Below, piece by piece: positions 50,247-63,785 of a stretch of 64,000 bases of DNA. The stretch is from NCBI GenBank assembly GCA_947650365.1, contig OX393549.1:18767532-18831531 (forward strand), in the 5' to 3' direction. Positions within the stretch are counted from its first letter, which is position 1. Each line of letters opens with the position of its first letter. Position numbers and translations under genes: made by a program. The notes under the pieces were generated by a model. It was not told where the DNA came from and did no database searches. It saw only the letters and a list, made by a program, of their open reading frames with translations. Origin of the DNA: Chamaelirium japonicum (taxonomy: Eukaryota > Streptophyta > Magnoliopsida > Liliales > Melanthiaceae).

Positions 50247-52893
50247 GTCCAGCGTGATGGCAGGAAAAACCCGGACACACAACCAAACCACAAAGAGAAA
50301 CAGATCTACAATCAGAGGACGGAGAGTTATCCTTGAAGTATGTGATGCTTTCACAACCCAACCCTTGAGCTTGGCACCGTTAGTCAGCAACCACCGCGAC
50401 GACGATCCACCTCTCGGTTATCTCCTCTTATGATGCTTCTCCTCTGCTTGAGTCCACGAAACATTTTTTAAAAACAAAAATGAAAGGGACGATTACAATC
50501 CAAGCTTAGCTCTGAATGGGAAAGCATAATGTGTTCCAACGGAACACCCAATAAGAAAAATAATACTTACAAACTTGTACACACATTAATCAAGAGAACA
50601 CCCAAGAGTTACCTTAAGTACCACAGAGAAGGCTACCTTATATTCCTCGAGGAGTATCCAACAGAGCTGAAGAGTTTCTGACGGCCTCCTCTTGGCCTCC
50701 CCGGATGCTGTCGGTGGCTCCGGGGAGGCCAGGGGTTCGGTTCAGACTGTCTACGGGGACGGATCTGACCCCAGTAGCGGTTTCCGACGGGAGTTTTTGG
50801 ACCGTCTCTGCTGCACGGTGGAGCGGCTCCCGGTGGCTCGCGGCGGCATCTTCAACGGCTCCCCTCTTTGTGGCCGTGCTGTTAGTGATGGCGTCGGTGA
50901 TGTTCCCGGCATTTTCTTTTGGTTTTTTTTTTTTTGGTTGGTTGTATTTTCCAATGTTTTTCTCTGTGTTAGGATCATGTTGATCCCTGTTCTTCGCCGA
51001 ATCGGGCGTTGTGTCTGTGGTCTGGTGTTGGCCATAGTGGTTTTTTCTGCCGGAGGCGATGTTGCTGGGTGTTGCGCCCGCATGTGGCACCTCTTTCTCT
51101 ATCGGTGTGCTAGTGCTTGCTTGCGTCGAGCTGTGACGCCTACTAGGGTCTGGTTGAGACCCCCACTTCGAATGAACCCAAATAAAAAAAAAGGGTTATT
51201 AACGTTAGCTCCTTAAAAAGGTTTATGTTTTACGTTAAGGGCATGTAAAGTTTGAACTCAACGTTAAGCCCGTGTAGTTGGACTTTGGCTAACGCAAGCT
51301 CCTTCTCTCGCGCACATGTAATAACAAAAAAAATTAAAGAACCATTTTACCCCTATAAAACCTCTGCGTCCCTCGATTTTATAGCCTGTTTGGCTCGTTG
51401 CGATCTGAACTACATGCTGCAATGGGGTTCCAATGTGTGTAGTTAGAACACGCAACTTTTCGCTGCGTGTTCGAACTATCGACTTTTCTGTAGAAATTTG
51501 AATGAGTGGTATTTTGAACGGCAACACTTGAGCAGGACTACACGGAACCAAATTGGCGCTTCGCCACAATGTTGACCCGCACGTTACCACTCAGTGAACT
51601 AAACAGGCTGTTAAGGGAATTAAGTTATGTATGCCTGAATCTAGTTTTAGTTTTTAGATTATAAAGAAGCTACATAATGATGGCCATGTAGGTATTGTTT
51701 GGATCATGTGCAAATACAGGTGTGTTTCTATTTACACAGGTACAAATAAAATTTTATGTTTAGTTGTTGCTTTTTTAGGTGTAACCGGTTGAGCATGTTC
51801 AAATATGTGACACTAGCTGGTCTTTTCAGAATTCGTCTTTACTATGAACAAATAGGAAACCACCACTTATTTATATTTATGGTTCCCACTGAAGACATAT
51901 AAACAAGCACAAATATGTATAAATGATAGAAACAGACAAACAAGTATATATGTTTCTTTACATATGCATTAATGCATATGCAAAGAAACACACGTCATAT
52001 ATATGCAATATCCAAACAAGCCCGTAGGGAGACAAAACATTATCAACTACTTGTAGATTGTCATTTTTGCCCTTCAATGCGTCGATAGGTTTATAAGATT
52101 TTGAAAAGATTCCGCATTTGCCATTAGGTGCCAACTCCTAATGGTCTATCTGTTCACTCCCCCCTCTCTATTCTCTCAGTTCTCATCTCAAGACGGTGAT
52201 TAAGTAGAAATTTGCGGGATTCACAGTTGTCGTGTATCAGTTTGGTATTAGAGCCCGTACATGGCGGGTCCCGTTCCGTCAAGTGATCGTCGATATCGTC
52301 AATGTCATCGCTCCCGTCAACGTCAACTTGAGAAACCCTCGATGATATCGCTACCCATCATACCCCACCTTTTCGCTGCCTGAGCATCGTCATCCACCAA
52401 GCCCTTGTCGTTATCCTCTATATATAAAAAAAGGAACAAGTTCCAGATTTGATAATGTTATGAAAAGAGAGACTAGGGTTTGAAGAAAAAACTCCTTGTA
52501 TTATCTCACATTATTATATAAGACTACCTCTTCTTATTTGAAGAGAGAACACACACTATTATAATACCACAACTAAGGTGGGACTAATAGTAACTCTATA
52601 TCTAATACCCCTGCCTAACTGATGTAAGGTATAAACCGACATCAGTTTGCTTAATAAAAGAAACAAAAGAAAAAGAGAAATGAAAAAAAAATTACATCAA
52701 ATATCCCATTTTTCTGTTGCAAAGTAAAAATAGTGTCAAGGCGACCTACAAGCACGTCATCTTGAAACTCGATTGACCTGCAAGCAGGACAACCGGGGAA
52801 ACCCGGTCAACCTGTAAGCAGGTCAACCGGAGAATTGACATAGATCACTAAGGATCAGAGTGGAGGAAACCGACGGTGATGGAAGCCGGTAAT
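50247..52893. other. Repeat-like DNA, one unidentified open frame
   Basis: A 174-codon plus-strand frame at 50692-51216 is GC-biased with a hydrophobic middle and overlaps long frames on the other strand; I do not recognise it and doubt it is a gene. At about 52240 TTGGTATTAGAGCCCG resembles a degraded tRNA primer site after GTGTATCA, hinting at an old LTR upstream. The rest is AT-rich. Confidence 0.3.
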
Positions 52894-55800
52894 TGTCACG
52901 CCCCAGAAATCTGAAAACCGATCCCTGGGGTGTGAAATGAGAAAAAGATGGGATTTTGGGTCTGGTCAATTGATTACACCAATTTGGGTTCTCACAAGGC
53001 TTCTTCTACGCTCTCTAATATGAAAAACAAAGAGGAGGGAGAAACAAGAGGGGAATCTTTTAATTTTAATTTTTCAAAAAACATTTTTATTAAAGAGTAA
53101 AGAAAGAGAAATTATCAACAGAGAGAAGATATTATCTAGTCAAGCTCAACCTTCAAAAGTCCTATCCTCTCAGTATGTGTGACCTGTCGATGCCACTACA
53201 TACTGACAGGACTCTATCTGAGGGAGCACGAGGCTCAAGCCTCTTACGGCTAGCCAATTAGTCTCATCCACTCCCTAACACTCAGGTGCACCAGTCTAGG
53301 GTTCCTATCTACAGGGTTAATCAATTTAGTCATTTATATGCACTTATATTTTTATTATGATCTATCCTAAGCTTAGGGCCTTGAGGAGAGGCCTACCCAA
53401 AAGAATTCAGCTGGAACCATTGCAACTACAACCATAGAATACTAACTAACTAATAAGGACTCTTATTCCAATACAATTACAATGTCTAAAGAGAAAAGAC
53501 GACAAGCTTAACGTACTAAGCAGAAAGGTAACACTGCAACTCTAATTCCGCCTCTGGACTCCTACTGCTACTCCTGAGCCTCCGGACCTGCAACTGAGCC
53601 TACTCGTGGGAAGAGTAGCCCCCAATAGGAAATTGAGAGATTAGCCAAATTAATGGCTAGTGACATCCTAATAGTCTTTAATAATAAGAGACAACTAATC
53701 TTAATAAATTAAGATAAGATCTATCAGTTCTAGTAGAATCAAAGTTTGCAGAATGAAATCTAAACCTATCAGTAGTCTATATTCATATGCAATTCCTACT
53801 GTCACTAGGTTATCTAACATAAAGTCCATTCAAAGTTCTACAGCATTAAAGAACAAATTAAATAAGACGTTCAGATAAAGTCACGAAGTCATCATGTAAA
53901 CTGTCACTCAATTCTAAATTCATATATAGATAAAACACACACTATCAAAATGTGAACCCCGGATATTTTGTTCATCCTGCCCCCGGTCGGGCATTACTAT
54001 AGGACCTTTTATTTCGATGTAGAGGGCCAACTCTCTCGCCGTGCATCCACCAACACCATGCACTAGTCACCCAGATGATCATAAGGGGTTTCCCGTCTTT
54101 CACGATGGAGCTCTACCGCCCAACTTGCTTTACTATGGGGACTTCAACTCCCCGGGACAGGATTGCTAGGCCAATCCCTACTCGAGAGCACCTCCTATTG
54201 GCTTTACCACAACCCTTGCCCGTGACCCCTAACCTACTTAACTTCGGCTGTACGCGCAGGGTGGTTCACGGCCCTTGCACGCACGGGGTCCCTACCCTCT
54301 AATCAGGTAGATTCTCATATAACATCTTTCAACATATATACTGAAGCTACAAAAGGTATATTTAATGCTTAACAATTTTCAACAATTTACCCCTGATCCC
54401 GTACTGCTCTCGCAACCCATGCGACATAATAAATAAATAAAGTAAGACACTTATCTCGATGACCCGTGTGCTAGGGTTGCTATACTCCTCTCAGGAGGGT
54501 GGGCTCCGATAATTACTAATTATTCAATTTATTGTTTAATTTAAGGGAATCCTAATTACGGTGTCCATACAATTAAAAGCAATCATTATTATTATTCTAT
54601 TAATATTTTAAGCATGCGTCGCCGGACTCGCGACTCCGCATGCAAGGCGGGGTCCATTTGACCACATGCGACGATGCCCGGCGGGGCCCGCATGCAGTGT
54701 CATGAACACCTACCCTTAGTCATTCTCATTTCCCACTATTAAAGACCACGCAAGGGTAGTAGATGTCACCTGGTTGTCGATCGCACACGACTTCGGCTTG
54801 ATAGTTGCTTCTGATCCGCCTCCGTTGGATCACCACAATCACAGTCTGATAACATGCACAGCTCTATATCACAATGCTATCGATTAAAACAAAAGAATCT
54901 ACAATGAGGGTTCTATCCCAAGGATAGTCGGGCACCCTCGATAGGGGACCAACATTGAGTCGACAACACGCAAAACCGTGCGATTGAAGAACTCGAACCT
55001 AAACAATACTAGGCCAATCAAGTAAATAGAAGCTAAACCTACTCATCGAATCGGGCTCGAAGAACCCTTTCCGATGGTTCCGGTTTTGCTAGAATCCGAC
55101 TTCAGTCGGATGGTTTCGGGTCAAACCACGTAGAACCGATAAAATTGATCGCATGGCTGGGTTGCTAGGGTAGAAGGGGTTCTAGGGTTATCTTCTAGGT
55201 TTAATAGGTAGGACTCAATGTTCTGAGCACGATGCCGCAGGTTTCGTTCGAATCCGAGTTCGGACGATGAAACGGCGATCAAACCACGGTACCGTGATAA
55301 TATCGGGTCCAAGGATAAAACATGGGATTAAACAGTATAATTACTATTCTAGATTATGACCAACAGGTAGGAATTTTCGAGCCGGTCGAAATGGCGCTGG
55401 TTTCGTCCAATTCCGAGTTCGGACGGAGAAATGGCAGTCGAACCAAAATCGACTGGTTCATGGGTCTGGTTCAAGTGAACCAGACCGAATCACTATATGG
55501 GTTGGGGTGGGTCTGCTGGGTCGGGTCGGGTCTGCAGTGCCATGTTGGGTCGGGTCGGGTTCAGGGTTAAACAGGTCGGGTCTGGGGTTAATTAAACTAA
55601 CCTATGAAATTACTGATTTGCCCCCCCCCCAACTTCTTCTTCTCCACGAGACCGAACCAGCGGCGCTGGTTCCTGCGCGTCGGCGGCCGATGGGAGGGGC
55701 GGCCTGGAGCGCCGGCGAGCACTCGGCCGGCCTCTCCCGCACCACCCCCACAGAGAAGGCGCGGGGGGCGGCGGCCGGAGCGGCCGTCGGAGCCCAAGAG

Positions 55801-57058
55801 GTCGGCCGGAGGGGGGCTTCACGAGGGTTGGTCGGATCGGAGGTCGGTGGTCGCCGGGGAGGCTCGGTGCGGTGGCAGTGTCCGCCCGTGCGGGCCGTGG
55901 CAAGGGAGGAGGAAGGGCCGGGGGTCGCGGGGTTGGGTCGCGGAGGGGATGAGAGGAGAAGGGTGGCTGACCTGGGGGTCTCGGCGTGCTCACCGGGGCT
56001 CCAGCGAGGGGCGGGTGGGGTGCTCCGATCTCTTCTCCTTCTCCGTCTCTGGCTCTCGCTCTCTTTCTCTCTGCATCCCGTTCTCTCTCTCTCTTTCTCT
56101 CTATTTCTCTCCCGTTCTCTCTCTCTCTCTCTCTACTACGTCCTTCTCTCTCTCTCTCTCCCCCGTTCTCTCTCTTCTCCTCTCGTTCTCTCTCTATTTC
56201 TCTCCCTCTCTCTCGGTTCATATATAAAGGGGGAGGCTGTTGCGATAAGGGTTGGGGATAGGGTCGGTTAAGGTTTCCTAATAGGGGGGAAGGGATAAAG
56301 GAATGAAAGATAATGATATATCATCCCAAATCTTGCCCGATTATTCTCATCCGAATTTCGGATTTTAAATAACTGGGGAGGGAGGTCAAGAGAGCTTAAA
56401 TTATGCTAGGAGACCAGGAGGCAGGATCTAAGGCTGGTCGGGCTCGGTCCCGAGCCCTGAACCGGGCTCGGTTGGAATCCGGGTGCGATTCGTCCGTCAA
56501 CCGGGCTGAAAAGAATAATAAGTCGTAACTATCAAACCGGAAATCGGAATAGGGTCCGAGAGGATTCGTTGGAAAGGTCTCGTCAACGCGAACGCGTTAA
56601 CGCTTGGTACATAATTTTCTGACTTCTGAATCTTCCGAAAAGAAGGAAAGACTACAAAACCTAAAATAGCAATAACTATTCACCCGGGTGTCGGATCGAC
56701 CCTAACTCAGGCTCATTTGAAGGATCTCTCAGAGCCTCATCTAACGTATCTTGTTTCGTTACGATCCGATCACCCGATCTCTTGTGGAAAACAAAACGGC
56801 TACAACTATCGACCAATTATCGCTTTTCTAGGGTTTATCTGCCGGGCTGCGGAAACTGGCTGCGCATACACCTGATCGTTGCACGGAACGCACCATCGTG
56901 ACATGCTCGAAGTTACGGAGAATGTGAACGTAAAACATCTCATAGGTTTATGATCCATTTATTGGGAAAAAGCCCAAAGAAAAAGTCTGGCTGTAAAAAG
57001 ACGAAACTAGCCATTGAGGATTTCTATTATTCTCAAATCTAACACCACAGGTGTTACA
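52894..57058 (-). repeat. Large LTR, copy 1 (4165 bp)
   Basis: On the plus strand it begins TGTCACGCCCCAGAAATCTG and ends CAGGTGTTACA; on the element strand it therefore starts TGTAACACC and ends GGCGTGACA. It contains a GC-rich part (55600-56040), CT-rich sequence to 56216, and TATATAAAGGG at about 56221. Confidence 0.85.
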
Positions 57059-58796
57059 ACCTACACACCTTAAAAAAATTTTCGTCCCAAAAATTCAACT
57101 ACAAAAACCATATATACGAGTCCACTCATCTCTACTACCAAAACAAGAACATTTTGGCAATGAAAAGTTAACTATAACGAGTACGAAGATCCTCACTAAC
57201 ACTACCAACAAGAAAGCCAAGTCACTACACCAAATCTTACTAAAAGAAAACCCTGACCCTCTACTACTCACAATCCTACTCTCTCTAGTACTCTAAATAT
57301 TATACGAATCGAGTCTCGTAATTATTGGGATAGAAATGAACCTCCAAATTCTCGCATCGATCGCGAATACGAGTTTTGGTTTCCATTTCCCTTTCTAAGC
57401 ATTACGGATTATACCAAAATCATGAGTTCTGATCATTAACCCTGCCTTGATAAGGGGCATCATATCCCCCTTATTAGTACCGCCGAGGGGTGTCCTCCTC
57501 GGTAGGGTAACTACCAAAACTCATAGATTCAGAAACTTAGAATACACTCAATTGTCAGTGCCGATATAAAAGGTATATCAATGTATATGAGTGCCCATAC
57601 ACCCATATATAATTTATACTTTTGGTATCGAATCTACAATCATAGCAATGTATACTACACATATGCGCCCATACACATATGCTTAAGTACACATTCCAGA
57701 ATGATTTGACAAAAGAGATGTCTCAACTAGTATGCCTAATGTGTATCTAATACTAAACTAAAATCCTATAAGATTCCTATGAGACTAACGCCTACACTAA
57801 TCAAACTATCAATACTGCTCAAGGGACTAACGAATAAATGCCCCAAAATCTATTTCTCAAGTGGGTCCAAACTAGATAGCTACCCTCTGACAATAAATAG
57901 TTATCTCATTGGCTCACTCCAAGACGAGGGGATCAATTCTAAACCAGAACTATTATGAGTTGGCTGAAGAAACTACCTACTAGAAAACTAATGGCCAACT
58001 AATATCGACTGAGCAGATCGATACCAAGTACTAAATTCTACCCTAAACTAATCATCGAGATAGCTAGACGGAAACTTCGCAACCATACAAAAAAGAGAAT
58101 AAAGGACCCGAGACAATTAGAGACAACTTAGAAAAAGGACAATCGAGAAAACTATCATAATCTCAACATTCTGAGAACTTAAGGCAATCACTCAAAAGAA
58201 ACTGAAGCAAATAAAAGTTACTAGAATTAAATAATAATTAGAAACAAAACGGGGTGAATCAGCAGAATAATGATCATTCTTAAGAATCCAACTGATAAGG
58301 TATTCCCAAATTTTATAAACGTAGGCAATCCATTTGACATCGTCGCTAACATCTTTTTAGTACTCCATTATCTCAATTCGATCTTAACGTCACTGTCATC
58401 TAGCCAGTGCGCTCTCTCCCGCGAGTTCCAATAAGTACTACGAAACCAACCGCCAAAGCATCCGAAGAGTCAGTGCATAGCCACAGTATGTCCTCTACCG
58501 GACAATCATCATCCACCGCCAAAGTTCCCTAGGAACAGTGCGTACTCTTTCGCAAGAGTCACTATCAAGGTATCCCGTAATCTACTAACCATGGGAAAAT
58601 CAAACGACCACCTAAGATTTCTATCTCCTGGTGTACTCATTGAAACCACTATCCCCAAGAGTCAATATCATTACTCATAGGATCTAAAAAAAGAAACACA
58701 CAAGCTCTACACCAAACTAATTATAACCCACGATACACCAGAAAGATCTAACAAGAAAACTAATTTAATTATTGCATCTATATCGAGATAATGGAC

Positions 58797-58956
58797 AATC
58801 CTAAAAACAACAACTAGGTCTCTGATACCAAGGGTCAACGAAGATCAAGGGATCCTAAACACCGACTAGGTCTCTAATACTAAGGGTCAATAAAGATCAA
58901 GGAATCCTGAAATACCGACTATGTTTCTAGCGCTTAGGGTCAACGAAAAATAACAA
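58797..58956. repeat. Three 55-58-bp repeats in the LARD interior
   Basis: ACTAGGTCTCTGATACCAAG and AGGGTCAACGAAGATCAAGG recur with drift. The first unit contains CTCTGATACCA, similar to the primer-site complement. Confidence 0.65.
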
Positions 58957-59616
58957 AACTAATAAAAAGAGTAACCTCACAACCATGCCAGATAAACCAT
59001 CAAGGATATACATCCTTCCAGATATATTTAAATACATCCATTCCAAAACCAATCAACCAAATTACTAACTAGAGTTGAATCTCTAGTCCTTGGCCAGCTC
59101 CTTACCACTAGAAAGTTCAAGAGAATCCATATTAGAAGACTCCCAACCTATAGTCTAATATAGACTCAAACACTATGCTTCTGCCTAGAGATCAAGAAAC
59201 ACTACCCTTGGTTAAGATGTTCCACGTGGCTCCTTCTTAAGAACTATTACCCGAGTTACAACGTCTAACTCTAAACCTAAACATTATAGCACATCAGAGT
59301 TCAAAAACAATCATACTCACACGACATATAGATTGATTCACGATTCTCGATCAATCAAAAACTCAATCATAGACAGTTCTTATTTACAGATCAATTCCTC
59401 AAACAAAACCAGTTCTCCAAGTATATAATTAACCCTAGGTTCTTATCCTTAGAAATAATCGCTATACCACCACTAGCTACTACGAGAATTCTATCGACTC
59501 ACTATCTATACAATCTCTAGAAAACATTCTAACGCCACTAGAGTCTAAACATTCCGAAGAAAGAATCGCAAGACACGAACCGCATCCTAACAAAACCCCT
59601 AGGAACATATCCCTAA

Positions 59617-59628
59617 GCTCTGATACCA
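59617..59628 (-). promoter_or_regulatory. Met-tRNA primer-binding site of the LARD element
   Basis: The minus strand reads TGGTATCAGAGC two bases after the LTR end GGGCGTGACA. This fixes the orientation of the element. Confidence 0.85.
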
Positions 59629-59630
59629 GC

Positions 59631-62600
59631 TGTCACGCCCCAGAAATATGAAAACCGATCCCTGGGGTGTGAAATGAGAAAAAGATAGGATTTTGGGTCT
59701 GGTCAATTGATTACACTAATTTGGGTTCTCACAGGGCTTCTTCTACGCTCTCTAATATGAAAAACAAGGAGGAGGGAGAAACAAGAGGGGAATCTTTTAA
59801 TTTTAATTTTTCAAAAAATATTTTTATTAAAGAGTAAAGAAAGAGAAATTATCAACAGAGAGAAGATATTATCTAGTCAAGCTCAACCTTCAAAAGTCTT
59901 ATCCTCTCAGTATGTGTGACCTGTCGGTGCCACTATATACTGACAGGAGTCTATCTGAGGGAGCACGAGGCTCAAGCCTCTTACGGCTAGCCAATTAGTC
60001 TCATCCACTCCCTAACACTTAGGTGCACCAGTCTAGGGTTCCTATCTACAGGGTTAATCAATTTAGTCATTTATATGCACTTATATTTTCATTATGATCT
60101 ATCCTAAGCTTAGGGCCTTGAGGAGAGGCCTATCCAAAAGAATTCAGCTGGAACCATTGCAACTACAACCATAGAATACTAACTAACTAATAAGAACTCT
60201 TATTCCAATACAATTACATTATCTAAAGAGAATAGACGACAAGATTAACGTACTAAGCAGAAAGATAACACTGCAACTCTAACTCCGCCTCTGGACTCCT
60301 ACTGCTACTCCTGAGCCTCCGGACCTGCAACTGAGCCTACTCGTGGGAAGAGTAGCCCCCAATAGGAAATTGGGAGATTAGCCAAATTAATGGCTAGTGA
60401 CATCCTAATAGTCTTTAATAATATGAGACAACTAATCTTAATAAATTAAGATGAGATCTATCAGTTCTAGTAGAATCAAAGTTTGCAGAATGAAACCTAA
60501 ACCTATCAGTAGTCTATATTCACATGCAATTCCTACTGTCACTAGGTTATCTAACATAAAGTCCATTCAAAGTTCTACAGCATTAAAGAACAAATTAAAT
60601 AAGACGTTCAGATAAAGTCACGAAGTCATCATGTAAACTGTCACTCAATTCTAAATTCATATATAGATAAAACACACACTATCAAAATGTGAATCCCGGA
60701 TATTTTGTTCATCCTGCCCCCGGTCGGGCATTACTATACGGCCTTTTATTTCGATGTAGAGGGCCAACTCTCTCGCCGTGCATCCACCAACACCATGCAC
60801 TAGTCACCCAGATGATCATAAGGGGTTTCCCGTCTTTCACGATGGAGCTCTACCGCCCAACTTGCTTTACTATGGGGACTTCAACTCCCCGGGACAGGAT
60901 TGCTAGGCCAATCCCTACTCGAGGGCACCTCCTATTGGCTTTACCACAACCCTTGCCCGTGACCCCTAACCTACGTAACTTCGGCTGTACGCGCAGGGTG
61001 GTTCACTGCCCTTGCGCGCACGGGGTCCCTACCCTCTAATCAGGTAGATTCTCATATAACATCTTTCAACATATATACTGAAGCTACAAAAGGTATATTT
61101 AATGCTTAACAATTTCCAACAATTTACCCCTGATCCCGTACTGCTCTCGCAACCCATGCGACATAATAAATAAATAAAGTAAGACACTCATCCCGATGAC
61201 CCGTGTGCTAGGGTTTCCATACTCCTCTCAGGAGGGTGGACTCCGATAATTACTAATTATTCAATTTATTGTTTTATTTAAGGGAATCCTAATTACGGTG
61301 TCCATACAATCAAAAGCAATCATTATTATTCTATTAATATTTTAAGCATGCGTCGCCGGACTCGCGACTCCGCATGCAAGGCGGGGTCCATTTGACCACA
61401 TGCGACGATGCCCGGCGGGGCCCGCATGCAGTGTCATGGACACCTACCCTTAGTCATTCTCATTTCCCACTATTAAAGACCACGCTAGGGTAGCAGATGT
61501 CACCTGGTTGTCGATCGCACACGACTTTGGCTTGCTAGTTGCTTCTGATCCGCCTCCGTTGGATCACCACAATCACAGTCTGATAACATGCACAGCTCTA
61601 TATCACAATGCTATCGATTAAAACAAAAGAATCTACGATGAAGGTTCTATACCAAGGATAGTTGGGCACCCTCGATAGGGGACCGACATTGAGTCGACAA
61701 CATGCAAAACCGTGCGATTGAAGAACTCGAACCTAAACAATACTAGGCCAATCAAGTAAATAGAAGCTAAACCTACTCATCGAATCGGGCTCAAAGAACC
61801 CTTTCCAATGGTTCTGGTTTTGCTAGAATCCGACTTCGGTCGGATGGTTTCGGGTCAAACCACGTAGAACCGATAAAATCGATCACATGGCTGGGTTGCT
61901 AGGGTAGAAGGGGTTCTAGGGTTATCTTCTAGGTTTAATAGGTAGGACTCAATGTTCTGAGCACGATGCCGCTGGTTTCGTCCGAATCCGAGTTCGAACG
62001 ATGAAATGGCGGTCAAACCATGGTACCGCAATAACATCGGGTCCAAGGATAAAACAGGGGATTAAACAGTATAATTACTATTCTAGACTATGACCAACAG
62101 GTAGGAATTTTTGAGCCGGTCGAAATGGCACTGGTTTCGTCCAATTCCGAGTTCGGACGGTGAAATGGCAGTCGAACCAAAATCGATTGGTTCATGGGTC
62201 TGGTTCAGGTGAACCAGACCGGATCACTATATGGGTTGGGGCGGGTCTGCTGGGTCGGGTCGGGTCTGCAGTGCCATGTTGGGTCGGGTCGGGTTCAGGG
62301 TTAAACAGGTCGGGTCTGGGGTTAATTAAACTAACCTGCGAAATTACTGCTTTGCCCCCTCCCCCCAACTTCTTCTTCTCCACGAGACCGAACCAGCGAC
62401 GCTGGTTCCTGTGCGTCGGCGGTCGATGGGAGGGGCGGCCTGGAGCGCCGGCGAGTACTCGGCCGGCCTCTCCCGCACCACCCCCATAGAGGAGGCGCGG
62501 GGGGAGGCGGCCGGAGCGGCCGTCGGAGCCCAAGAGGTCGGCCGGAGGGGGGCTTCACGAGGGTTGGTCGGATCGGAGGTCGGTGGTCGCCGGGGAGGCT

Positions 62601-63785
62601 CGGTGCGGCGGCGGTGTCCGCCCGTGCGGGCCGCGGCAAGGGAGGAGGAAGGGCCGGGGGTCGCGGGGTTGGGTCGCGGAGGGGATGAGAGGAGAAGGGT
62701 GGCTGACCTGGGGGTCTCGGCGTGCTCGTCGGGGCTCCGGCGAGGGGCGGGTGGGGTGCTCCGATCTCTTCTCCTTCTCCGTCTACGGCTCTTGCTCTCT
62801 CTCTCTCTCTGCATCCCGTTCTCTCTCTCTCTCTATTTCTCTCCCGTTCTCTCTCTCTCTCTCTACTACGTCCTTCTCTCTCTCTCTCCCGTTCTCTCTC
62901 TTCTCCTCTCGTTCTCTCTCTATTTCTCTCCCTCTCTCTCGGTTCATATATAAAGGGGGGAGGCTGTTGCGATAAGGGTTGGGGATAGGGTCGGTTAAGG
63001 TTTCCTAATAAGGGGGAAGGGATAAAGGAATGAAAGATAATGATATATCATCCCAAATCTTGCCGGATTATTCTCATCCGAATTTTGGATTTTAAATAAA
63101 TGGGGAGGGAGGTCAAGAGAGCTTAAATTATGCTAGGAGACCGGTAGGCAGGATCTAGGGATGGTCGGGCTCGGTCCCGAGCCCTGAATCGGGCTCGGTT
63201 GGAATCCGGGTGCGATTCGTTTGTCAACCGGGCTGAAAAGAATAATAAGTCATAACTATCAAACTGGAAATCAGAATAGGGTCTGAGAGGATTCGTTGGA
63301 AAGGTCTCGTCAACGCGAACGCGTTAACGCTTAGTACATAATTTTCTGACTTCTGAATCTCTCGAAAAGAAGGAAAGACTCCAAAACCTAAAATAGCAAT
63401 AACTATTCACCCTGGTGTCGGATCGACCCTAACTCAGGCTCATTGGAAGTCTCTCTCAGAGCCTCATCTAACGTATCTTGTTTCGTTACGATCCGATCAC
63501 CCAATCTCTTGTGGAAAACAAAACGGCTACAACTATCGACCAATTATCGCTTTTCTAGGGTTTATCTGCCGGGCTGCGGAAACTGGCTGCGCATACACCT
63601 GATCGTTGCACGGAACGCACCATCGTGACATGCTCGAAGTTACGGAGAATGTGAACGTAAAACATCTCATAGGTTTACGATCCATTTATTGGGAAAAAGC
63701 CCAAAGAAAAAGTCTGGCTGTAAAAAGACGAAACTAGCAATTGAGGATTTCTATTATTCTCAAATCTAACACCACAGGTGTTACA
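59631..63785 (-). repeat. Large LTR, copy 2 (4155 bp)
   Basis: Collinear with copy 1 throughout, including the GC-rich and CT-rich part. About four differences are seen in the first 100 bp and a 3-nt indel near 61325, so divergence is a few percent. Confidence 0.85.

Larger units (their letters stand above)
57059..59630 (-). mobile_element. Interior of the large LTR element, no coding domain
   Basis: 2572 bp, AT-rich, with stops in all frames apart from short ones. The primer site lies at its right end. I find no protease, RT, integrase or gag motif. Confidence 0.7.

Noticed and set aside
55507-56271. 254-residue frame and its overlapping partners on both strands
   Set aside because: GC-rich and CT-rich LTR sequence keeps several frames open at once. 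The second LTR copy at 62411 breaks or shifts the frame.
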